DNA of 64,000 nt, from contig JALKFA010000001.1 of assembly GCA_024169445.1 (NCBI GenBank), positions 3,224,001 through 3,288,000 on the forward strand. Direction: 5' to 3'. Position 1 is the stretch's first letter. Every line of letters begins with the position of its first letter. Source of the DNA: Buttiauxella agrestis ATCC 33320. GTDB lineage: Bacteria > Pseudomonadota > Gammaproteobacteria > Enterobacterales > Enterobacteriaceae. This document shows positions 57,329-64,000 of this stretch, piece by piece. The notes beneath the pieces were generated by a model. The model saw only the letters and a list, made by a program, of their open reading frames with translations. It did not search any database and was not told the origin of the DNA. The translations under genes were made by a program, and so were the position numbers.

Positions 57329-57390
57329 TAGTATCAGCAATGTTGACCCTTCTAATGATGAGTGATAGCGTATCATCATTGTTGATACTA
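57329..57390. promoter_or_regulatory. toxin-antitoxin operator
   Basis: Inverted repeats TAGTATCA (57329-57336) and TGATACTA (57383-57390), plus the inner palindrome TGATA-GCG-TATCA (57363-57375), cover the region 14 bp upstream of the antitoxin gene. This fits autoregulation by a MazE-type antitoxin. Confidence 0.65.
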
Positions 57391-57403
57391 TGAGATCGAA
57401 AAC

Positions 57404-57649
57404 ATGTCGAAGGTAATAGTGAAAAAATGGGGTAACAGCCCATCCGTACGGCTTCCTGTGGCCATTATGCAAGCGGCATCATTGAATGTGGATGATACCG
57501 TTGATATTTCGGTTGAAGACGGCCGTATTGTCATTGTACCGGTGAAAACGAAGGAATATTCCCTTGATGCGCTGTTAGCCGGGATTACTCCTGACAACAT
57601 CCATGAAAAAGTTGATTTTGGCGCTCCGGTCGGTAAGGAGCTGATCTGA
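57404..57649 (+). CDS. MazE/PemI-like antitoxin
   Basis: 81 residues. SpoVT-AbrB-type swapped-hairpin N terminus (VKKWGNSPSVRLPVAIMQAA) and a flexible acidic C terminus that should wrap the toxin. Overlaps the toxin start by 1 bp (TGATG), the standard coupling. Confidence 0.88.
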   Translation: MSKVIVKKWGNSPSVRLPVAIMQAASLNVDDTVDISVEDGRIVIVPVKTKEYSLDALLAGITPDNIHEKVDFGAPVGKELI

Positions 57650-57981
57650 TGGTTTCACGTTTTGTACCGGATTCTGGCGATGTTATCTGGATTGATTTTG
57701 ACCCTGTAGCAGGACACGAACAGGGCGGTAATCGCCCAGCCGTGGTGCTGAGCCCATTTGCATATAATAATAAAGTGGGTTTACTACTCTGCGTTCCCTG
57801 TACAACCAAAGCAAAAGACTATCCGTTTGAGGTTGAACTCTCTGGCGAACGTGAAGGCGTAGCCCTGGCCGATCAAATCACATGCGTTGATTGGCGAGCC
57901 AGAAAGGTGACAAAAAAGGGAAGCGTTAGTGTTGCCGAACTGGCTGATATAAGGGCTAAAGCAAAAACACTCATTGGATAA
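57649..57981 (+). CDS. MazF/PemK-like endoribonuclease toxin
   Basis: 110 residues. PemK fold with PDSGDVIWIDFDPVAGHEQGG, RPAVVLSPFAYN and the conserved QITCVDWRARKV. Expected to be a sequence-specific mRNA interferase neutralised by the upstream gene. Sits directly after hpaC at the island boundary, so it may stabilise the island. Confidence 0.88.
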   Translation: MVSRFVPDSGDVIWIDFDPVAGHEQGGNRPAVVLSPFAYNNKVGLLLCVPCTTKAKDYPFEVELSGEREGVALADQITCVDWRARKVTKKGSVSVAELADIRAKAKTLIG

Positions 57982-58034
57982 CATAATGAGTGTTTATATG
58001 AAGCTACAACGAAATAATCAGCCTGAAATTAAAA

Positions 58035-58066
58035 GGCCTGAGCCCGTAGAATACCGAACCCAGGCC
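58035..58066 (-). terminator. uspE terminator
   Basis: On the minus strand GGCCTG (58066-58061) pairs with CAGGCC (58040-58035), followed by TTTTAATTT. It lies 7 bp beyond the uspE stop. Confidence 0.75.
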
Positions 58067-58072
58067 AATCAG

Positions 58073-59023
58073 TTAATCGTCTTCGTCGTCATCCAGTTCT
58101 ACTGGCGTTTGGTATTCATCAGGTTTGATGACCAGCAAATCGCAACGTAAATGGTCAATGACTTGCTCGGCAGTATTACCGAGGAACGCCGCCGATAGCC
58201 CGGTGCGCCCCACAGTACCGAGCACTACAATACCGGCCTGCAAATGCTCCGCGAGATCGGGAATCACTTCTTCAGGTAACCCTTTCTCGACATGAGTCAT
58301 TTTTTCATCAATAGCGAATTTTTGACGTAACGCTTTCATCGCGACTAAATGCTGGCCGCGAATCGCATCGTTATAAACACTTGGGTCAAAATCGGGGAGT
58401 TCGATGGCGATATTAATCGGGGTTATCGGGTAGGCGCCTACCAGGTGAACTTCGGTGTGGTTAACATCGTTGGCGAGGCGAATCGTCTCTTTAACCAACT
58501 TCTCATTCAGTGCGTTGTGGTACAGCTCTTCACTTGCCAGATTTACCGCCACAACCGCTCGGCCACCTTCAGGCCATGGCTTTTCATTAACCATCCACAC
58601 CGGGCATGGGCATTTACGCAGCAAATGCCAGTCGGTTGGGGTGAAAATAACCGCTTCCAGTTTGTCGTGCTGGTGCGTCATTTTCAGCACCAGATCGTGT
58701 CCACCGCTAATCACTTCCTGAATAATCGCCTCGAAGGGACGATTATGCCAAACCACTTTAATTTCAATGGGTACGCCCGAATCGATGTAGTACTGCGCTT
58801 GTTCTTTAATCCAGGCCGCGCGCTGGCTGATTACGCCTTTGCGCATAGCCGTACGCTCATCAGGCGACAGAAGGGTGGTCATCTCGTAGGAAAAATCATA
58901 GATAGGCAGAAAGGCTTTGATCCTGCCCCCAATCCGTTGATGCAGGTAAACAGCACGCCGCAGGGCGGGTTGATCGTCCTGATTGGGATCTATAGCGACT
59001 AGCATGTTTTGATATTTTGCCAT
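58073..59023 (-). CDS. uspE: UspE, tandem universal stress protein
   Basis: 316 residues, two Usp domains (about 1-150 and 160-305); the second ends with [26 protein letters not shown]. Binds nucleotide-like ligands; stress and motility roles in E. coli. Adjacent to fnr as in E. coli. Confidence 0.95.
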   Translation of the reverse strand: MAKYQNMLVAIDPNQDDQPALRRAVYLHQRIGGRIKAFLPIYDFSYEMTTLLSPDERTAMRKGVISQRAAWIKEQAQYYIDSGVPIEIKVVWHNRPFEAIIQEVISGGHDLVLKMTHQHDKLEAVIFTPTDWHLLRKCPCPVWMVNEKPWPEGGRAVVAVNLASEELYHNALNEKLVKETIRLANDVNHTEVHLVGAYPITPINIAIELPDFDPSVYNDAIRGQHLVAMKALRQKFAIDEKMTHVEKGLPEEVIPDLAEHLQAGIVVLGTVGRTGLSAAFLGNTAEQVIDHLRCDLLVIKPDEYQTPVELDDDEDD

Positions 59024-59159
59024 ACAGGTCTCCTTACAACTGCTTAACCACAGTCTGTTAAGTAAGATTAACCTATATGTGCTAATTGAAACAGGTGATA
59101 ACCCATTGCAGGATCAATAAATCAACAAAATCCATTGATCCTGGTTAGGGAAGCAGAAA

Positions 59160-59912
59160 TCAGGCAACGTTGCGTGACTGACCAGCGAGTTGTGCGAGAA
59201 TTTCGCTGTTTTCGATGGTGATGTACTTTCCTTTCACCGCCAGCATGCCACTTTTCTGGAAGCGACCTAACAGGCGACTGATAGTTTCAACGGTCAGACC
59301 GAGGTAGTTACCGATATCGCCACGCGTCATGGTCAGACGGAATTCCCGAGGGGAGAAACCGCGCTGGGCAAAACGACGTGAAAGGTTATAGATAAATGCC
59401 GCCAGGCGCTCTTCTGCATTCTTTTTCGAAAGCAGCAGAATCATATCCTGGTCGCCCTTAATTTCGCCGCTCATCAAACGCATCATCTGCTGGCGCAGGT
59501 TGGGCATTTTACCGGACAAATCATCAAGGGTTTCGAAGGGGATTTCGCAGACCATAGAGGTTTCGAGCGCTTGTGCGAAACTTGGGTGCATCCCAGTCCC
59601 GATAGCGTCAAAACCTACCAAATCGCCGGCTAAATGGAAGCCCGTAATTTGCTCGTCACCTTGTTCAGTGATGGTGTAGCTCTTAATGGTCCCTGAACGA
59701 ATAGCGTACAGCGACTTCAGCTCATCACCTGCTTTAAACAGGGTTTGTCCCTTCTGAATAGGCTTCTTACGCTCGATGATATTATCCAGCTGATCAAGCT
59801 CATGTTCATTGAGAGTGAAGGGGATGCATAATTGGCTGATGCTGCAATCCTGGCAATGGATAGCACAACCGCCAGACTGAATGCGTCGAATAATTCGCTT
59901 TTCAGGGATCAT
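59160..59912 (-). CDS. fnr: FNR, oxygen-sensing global regulator
   Basis: 250 residues, same length as E. coli. Cysteines 20, 23, 29 ([15 protein letters not shown]) and 122 (SMVCEIP) that hold the [4Fe-4S] cluster are all present. CRP-type cyclic-nucleotide-like domain, then HTH with [13 protein letters not shown] recognition helix. Activates anaerobic genes; autoregulated through the box upstream. Confidence 0.98.
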   Translation of the reverse strand: MIPEKRIIRRIQSGGCAIHCQDCSISQLCIPFTLNEHELDQLDNIIERKKPIQKGQTLFKAGDELKSLYAIRSGTIKSYTITEQGDEQITGFHLAGDLVGFDAIGTGMHPSFAQALETSMVCEIPFETLDDLSGKMPNLRQQMMRLMSGEIKGDQDMILLLSKKNAEERLAAFIYNLSRRFAQRGFSPREFRLTMTRGDIGNYLGLTVETISRLLGRFQKSGMLAVKGKYITIENSEILAQLAGQSRNVA

Positions 59913-59933
59913 AGATATGCTCGGGCCGTTATA

Positions 59934-59947
59934 TTGATATTGGTCAA
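59934..59947. promoter_or_regulatory. FNR box in the fnr promoter
   Basis: TTGATATTGGTCAA (TTGAC-CAAT-ATCAA on the minus strand) matches TTGAT-N4-ATCAA with one change and lies 22 bp upstream of the fnr start, as in E. coli fnr autorepression. Confidence 0.8.
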
Positions 59948-60112
59948 TTTTAACATCTTTTTCTTAAGCACGTAAGTATGATGAAAGACCATTCAGAATA
60001 TAACGACTAATAAGATGGGGGATTAAGACGTATCCCATTGAAATTAATGGGACTGTTTATGAAAGTGTATTATTCATGAGCGAATAAAGAATAACCTGCT
60101 GCGCACAATTAG

Positions 60113-60628
60113 CTAAAGCAGCAAATATCCTTCATGACGCAATAACCACTCTTTACGACCCACGCCCCCGGCATAACCTGTCATGGTGCCATTTCTGCCA
60201 ATCACACGATGACACGGCACCACCACACTCACCGGGTTGGAACCATTCGCCGCACCGACTGCCCGGGCTGCACCTGGCCGCCCAAGTTGCTCCGCTAATT
60301 GCCCATAATGCATCACCTGGCCGCATGGGATAGTGCGCAGTGTTTGCCACACTTCCCGCTGAAACGCAGTACCTGCCGTGGCGGTAGGCAACGTTTCAAT
60401 CACCGCTAAATCACCGTCAAAATAATCGTGCAACTTATCGCTCAACCCATCCGGATTAGCGCAAGCCACGCGCTGATAACCGCTGACACCATAATGAAGA
60501 CCCAGTAATTGCACCATTCTGTCGCTATGTTCTTCCCACTCTACGGCGCGCAAATGGTATTGCTCGTCGCAGATAATCCATAGCGGGCCTAATGGCGTCA
60601 CGATCTTGTCTTCTAACAGTGTCAGCAT
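60113..60628 (-). CDS. ogt: Ogt, O6-alkylguanine-DNA alkyltransferase
   Basis: 171 residues. Active-site cysteine in [13 protein letters not shown], and the DNA-binding HTH region [20 protein letters not shown]. Suicidally repairs O6-methylguanine and O4-methylthymine. 12 bp after the abgT stop, so possibly cotranscribed. Confidence 0.96.
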   Translation of the reverse strand: MLTLLEDKIVTPLGPLWIICDEQYHLRAVEWEEHSDRMVQLLGLHYGVSGYQRVACANPDGLSDKLHDYFDGDLAVIETLPTATAGTAFQREVWQTLRTIPCGQVMHYGQLAEQLGRPGAARAVGAANGSNPVSVVVPCHRVIGRNGTMTGYAGGVGRKEWLLRHEGYLLL

Positions 60629-60640
60629 GCTGTGCTCCGG

Positions 60641-62167
60641 TTAACTGAGATGCGGGTAAACCCCTGGCCCAATAGGCAAGCCAACAAGATACCACGCTAC
60701 CAGTAGCAGCAACCAGACAGCCAAAAAGATCAGTGGATAAGGTAAGACGAGAGAGTAATACGTCCCTAATTTGGCATCCGGTTTATAGCGTTGCAGGAAA
60801 CCTAAGAATAATGGAATAAACGGCGAAACCGGAGCCAACGGGATAACCGAAGAGTCTGCGACACGGAACAGGATTTGTGCAAACGCCGGGTGAAAGCCCA
60901 ACATCATGAACATCGGCACGAAAATAGGCGCCAGAATAGACCAGATAGCCGAGCCGCTGGCGATAAACATACATAAAAACGACGACAGCAGCGCCAGGCC
61001 AAGAAACGCCGGAATGCCATTCAATCCTGAGCCTTCCAGCACATCGGTCAGTCCGACCGCCATAAACTTGCCCATGTTGCTCCAGTTGAACATCGCAACA
61101 AATTGCGCCAACGGGAACACCATCACGATGAAACCGGCCATCTCCTTCATTGGTTCAATCATTAACTGCGGTAAATCCGCCTGCTTGCGTATCTTTTTGG
61201 TGGCGATGCCGTAGGCCAGCGAAATGATAAAAAAGAACAGGATAATCAGCGGCACGATCCCGCTAATAAAAGGTGAAGGAATGATGGTGCCTTTCACCGG
61301 GTCGCGCAGTAGACCATTTTCCGGCACCAGCAGCAGGGCGATAACCGCCACAAACAGCAATGACACAATCCCGGTAACACGCAAACCAAAGCGTTGGACA
61401 TCGTCGAGTTGCTGAAGTTTTTCTTTGTTTTCGCCTTGCCAGCTTCCCAAACGCGGCTCGACGATTTTGTCGGTAATCAGCCCACCAACAATTGACAGCA
61501 CAATCACCGATGTCGCCATAAAGTACCAGTTATCAATCACGCTCACGTGCATCAGCGGGTCGATGGTGTGAGCGGCTTCGGTACTGATGCCCGAAAGCAG
61601 CACATCTGTGGTCACAATTAACAGATTGGCAGTAAAGCCACAGCCTACACCGGCAATCGCCGCCAACAAACCGGCCACGGGATGGCGACCCACGGCGAGG
61701 AAAATCAGCGCGCCCATTGGCGGCATGATGACCAACGCAGCATCGGATGAAATGTGGCTGAAGAACGCGATAAACAACACCATGTAACTGGCATATCGAG
61801 CGCTAACATGCGAGGCCATCTTCACCATCAGGCTCGGTAACAGGCCGACGCGCTCCGCCAGCCCGGCACCTAATACCAGGGCCAGAATGGCCCCTAACGG
61901 CGCAAAGCCGCTGAAGTTTTTAATCACATTGGGCAAAAACCAATGCACACCTTCGGCGCTTAACAAATTTTTGACCTGTACCAGGCCGCCATCTGCGGGA
62001 TTACGCACCCCGACATTGAATGCCGAAAGCACGGCGGTACTCGCCGATAAAATGACAATCAAATAGACGAATAGCAAAAAAGGGTGCGGGACTTTATTGC
62101 CAATTTTCTCGACAAGGCCGTACAGCTTGCCAGAGCCGGAGGGCGTGGGTAGGGACGAAAGACTCAT
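60641..62167 (-). CDS. abgT: AbgT, p-aminobenzoyl-glutamate transporter
   Basis: 508 residues, about 12-13 membrane segments. AbgT family: GSGKLYGLVEKIGNKVPHP at the N terminus and ADSSVIPLAPVSPFIPLFLG near the C terminus. Imports the folate catabolite p-aminobenzoyl-glutamate (some family members export sulfonamides). Confidence 0.95.
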   Translation of the reverse strand: MSLSSLPTPSGSGKLYGLVEKIGNKVPHPFLLFVYLIVILSASTAVLSAFNVGVRNPADGGLVQVKNLLSAEGVHWFLPNVIKNFSGFAPLGAILALVLGAGLAERVGLLPSLMVKMASHVSARYASYMVLFIAFFSHISSDAALVIMPPMGALIFLAVGRHPVAGLLAAIAGVGCGFTANLLIVTTDVLLSGISTEAAHTIDPLMHVSVIDNWYFMATSVIVLSIVGGLITDKIVEPRLGSWQGENKEKLQQLDDVQRFGLRVTGIVSLLFVAVIALLLVPENGLLRDPVKGTIIPSPFISGIVPLIILFFFIISLAYGIATKKIRKQADLPQLMIEPMKEMAGFIVMVFPLAQFVAMFNWSNMGKFMAVGLTDVLEGSGLNGIPAFLGLALLSSFLCMFIASGSAIWSILAPIFVPMFMMLGFHPAFAQILFRVADSSVIPLAPVSPFIPLFLGFLQRYKPDAKLGTYYSLVLPYPLIFLAVWLLLLVAWYLVGLPIGPGVYPHLS

Positions 62168-62207
62168 AGACGGGCCTCTATCGGTTGCGATGTTGTGTTT
62201 TATGTCA

Positions 62208-63653
62208 TTATTTTAAAGGTGACGGTGTCACGCCTTCCGGAATCGGACACTGATACGGGCGTTCAGCGAGTTGTGCGTGCAACTCACTTTGGCAAGCTTC
62301 CAGTGTCTGCGGCTGGGTGAACAATTGCAGCGCAGTCGCTGCCATCACTTTGCCGGCGTGTAGCATCCCTTTGTGTGCAATCGACGTGCGTCCCTGGCTC
62401 ACCAGTTGCCAGGTGTGCAGCGGGGTGCCGACGGTAAAGCACGGGCTAAAACATTGCGCGACCGGCACCTTCCAGCTGACATCACCCACATCGGTGGAAC
62501 CTGGGAGGATTTTGTCATTTGCGGCATACGGCGCAATTTCGTCAATCAGCAACGTATCGCGATGGCGACCAGCAAACGCTTTTCCCTCTTCATTCGAGGT
62601 GTTAGCAATATTATTTAAGCTGTTTTGCAGGTCATTTTCGCTCAATGTGGCGCGGATTTGTCTGGCAAACGCGACTTCTTCTGCGCTCCATTCAGGTACG
62701 CCAAGAGCTTGCAGGGCCTGATACATCACGTTTTCTAACTGGCGGTTAGGCAGGTAATTCGAACAGGCTTTATCAAAACGCACATTCACTGTGGTTTCGG
62801 TCATCAGCGCGGCACCTTCAGCAATTTTATTGATGCGCTCAAAAATATGCTGCGCCTGTGCCATTTCCGGTGCACGAATCAAATACAGCACTTCGGCTTG
62901 CGCCTGCACCACGTTGGGCGAAATCCCACCGGCATTGGTGATGGCGTAATGCACGCGCGCCTTTTCAATAATGTGCTCATTGAGGAAATTACTGCCCGTG
63001 GTCATTAGCGTCACGGCATCCAGTGCGCTACGCCCCAAATGTGGCGAGTTAGCGGCATGGGCAGCAATACCCTGGAAGCGATATGCCACCTGAATATTCG
63101 CCAGTGAACTGGTGCTAAACATGCCCGCGTAAGCTTCAGGATGCCAGGTGACCGCAGCGTCGACATCATCAAACAGCCCCTCGCGCACCATAAAGGTTTT
63201 TCCGGAACCGCCTTCTTCGCCAGGGCAGCCGTAGAAACGCACTGTTCCGCCTGAGCCATACTGTTCAAGCCAGTTCTTCACCGCTACCGCGCCTGCAAAG
63301 GCCGCCGTACCCAGCAAATTGTGGCCGCAACCATGGCCGTTAGCACCTTCAGCCAATGGATTTGGCGCGGTTTCCCCTGAACACTGGCTTAAACCGGCGA
63401 GGGCATCGTATTCGCCGAGCAGCGCGATAACCGGTTTTCCGGAACCGAAACTGGCAACGAATGCGGTTTCGATATTGCCCGCGTTGCGCTCGACGCGAAA
63501 ACCTTCTGCTTCCAGGGCGCAGGCCAGGCGTTCAGCAGACCAGTGCTCTTCAAAACGGGTTTCCGGATGATCCCAGATATCATCGGCAATCGCAGTAAAC
63601 TCCCCGCGTTTGGCTTCAATTACGTCATCAACAAACTGGTAAATTGCGCTCAT
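62208..63653 (-). CDS. abgB: AbgB, p-aminobenzoyl-glutamate hydrolase subunit B
   Basis: 481 residues from the ATG at 63653 (GTG one codon earlier also possible). M20-type amidohydrolase: HGCGHNLLGTAAFAGAVAV and GCPGEEGGSGKTFMVREGL carry metal ligands. Forms a heterodimer with AbgA that splits p-aminobenzoyl-glutamate. The start overlaps the abgA stop by 1 bp (TGATG). Confidence 0.95.
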   Translation of the reverse strand: MSAIYQFVDDVIEAKRGEFTAIADDIWDHPETRFEEHWSAERLACALEAEGFRVERNAGNIETAFVASFGSGKPVIALLGEYDALAGLSQCSGETAPNPLAEGANGHGCGHNLLGTAAFAGAVAVKNWLEQYGSGGTVRFYGCPGEEGGSGKTFMVREGLFDDVDAAVTWHPEAYAGMFSTSSLANIQVAYRFQGIAAHAANSPHLGRSALDAVTLMTTGSNFLNEHIIEKARVHYAITNAGGISPNVVQAQAEVLYLIRAPEMAQAQHIFERINKIAEGAALMTETTVNVRFDKACSNYLPNRQLENVMYQALQALGVPEWSAEEVAFARQIRATLSENDLQNSLNNIANTSNEEGKAFAGRHRDTLLIDEIAPYAANDKILPGSTDVGDVSWKVPVAQCFSPCFTVGTPLHTWQLVSQGRTSIAHKGMLHAGKVMAATALQLFTQPQTLEACQSELHAQLAERPYQCPIPEGVTPSPLK

Positions 63654-64000
63654 CACACACCTCGCTGCCAGGGGAAATTAAGTGCCAGGCGCGCCATGGT
63701 AGCCACGGCAATTTCCATCACTTGCTCGTCAAAATCGAACTTCTCGTTATGGTGTCCGGCGCTCAATTCGGTGCCGAATACCATATATGACGCTTTCCCG
63801 CCTTGTTCCTGCACCCGCGCCATCATTAATGTGGCATCCTCAGAACCCGCCGCACCTTTCACGGTATCGACAACTTCGCTGACGCCATTCACTTCAAGCA
63901 CTTGTTGATGGATAAACTCAACCCATTCTGGCGACGGCACGCTGTTGGTCGCAGCACCCATCAAACGCACCTCGGCTTTGATGCCGTACATCGTCGCGAT
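63653..64000 (-). CDS. abgA: AbgA, p-aminobenzoyl-glutamate hydrolase subunit A (5' part beyond window)
   Basis: Only the C-terminal ~115 residues are inside the window; the frame stays open to base 64000. GAAGSEDATLMMARVQEQ and ELSAGHHNEKFDFDEQ are M20-family C-terminal motifs (DATLMM/AGHHN). Expected first gene of an abgABT-ogt unit. Confidence 0.9.
   Translation of the reverse strand: MATMYGIKAEVRLMGAATNSVPSPEWVEFIHQQVLEVNGVSEVVDTVKGAAGSEDATLMMARVQEQGGKASYMVFGTELSAGHHNEKFDFDEQVMEIAVATMARLALNFPWQRGV

Overview
The window is an enterobacterial (Enterobacteriaceae) chromosome segment. Most single-copy genes closely resemble E. coli genes (malIXY, ydgA, manA, fumA, fumC, tus, rstAB, folM, ydgI, ydgH, pntAB, uspE, fnr, ogt, abgTBA). 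The linkage of pntAB to uspE-fnr-ogt, the hpa cluster between them and the extra loci exclude E. coli K-12 itself. A genus in the Enterobacter/Kluyvera/Buttiauxella/Lelliottia range is my guess; the sequence alone does not settle it. tus and an intact Ter site place the window in the replication terminus region, where horizontally acquired DNA is common.

Layout. (1) 1-8400: remnant of a lambdoid/P22-like prophage. It holds an AT-rich surface-sugar cassette (acetyltransferase, polysaccharide deacetylase, GT52-like glycosyltransferase), a LexA box driving a truncated umuD-like start, an Arc/Mnt-like repressor pair, a Bro-N antirepressor and a Rha-type regulator. The Rha gene is split by an IS3 copy that itself contains a complete IS1111-type IS110 element. 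A second IS3 end lies at base 1. (2) 8485-12500: malY-malX-malI with two MalI operators. (3) 12605-20787: a sensor diguanylate cyclase and an orphan T6SS Rhs toxin locus (DUF2169 adaptor, PAAR-like Rhs toxin, immunity candidate). (4) 21150-39980: core housekeeping genes, with one surprise: a PTS EIIC-EAL fusion lies between rstA and rstB. (5) 40031-57306: the complete 4-hydroxyphenylacetate (homoprotocatechuate) degradation island hpaR-G1-G2-E-D-F-H-I-X-A-B-C. A T6SS cargo module (vgrG, DUF4123 adaptor, putative effector, putative periplasmic immunity protein, PAAR) sits between hpaA and hpaB. (6) 57404-57981: a MazEF/PemIK-like toxin-antitoxin pair at the island's right edge. (7) 58073-64000: uspE, fnr, ogt and the p-aminobenzoyl-glutamate genes abgT, abgB and abgA, the last cut by the window end.

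How the genes work together. HpaBC hydroxylates 4-hydroxyphenylacetate to homoprotocatechuate. HpaD, E, F, G, H and I cleave and process it to pyruvate and succinic semialdehyde. HpaX imports the substrate, and HpaA and HpaR control the two operons. AbgT, AbgA and AbgB import and hydrolyse p-aminobenzoyl-glutamate. The two T6SS cargo loci lack core secretion genes and must rely on a T6SS encoded elsewhere. The diguanylate cyclase and the EAL protein are opposing c-di-GMP enzymes about 15 kb apart.

The most interesting items are the T6SS module embedded in a catabolic operon and flanked by imperfect direct repeats, its unrecognised effector/immunity pair, the EIIC-EAL gene splitting rstAB, the Rhs toxin tail, and the nested IS3::IS110 with a candidate bridge RNA.
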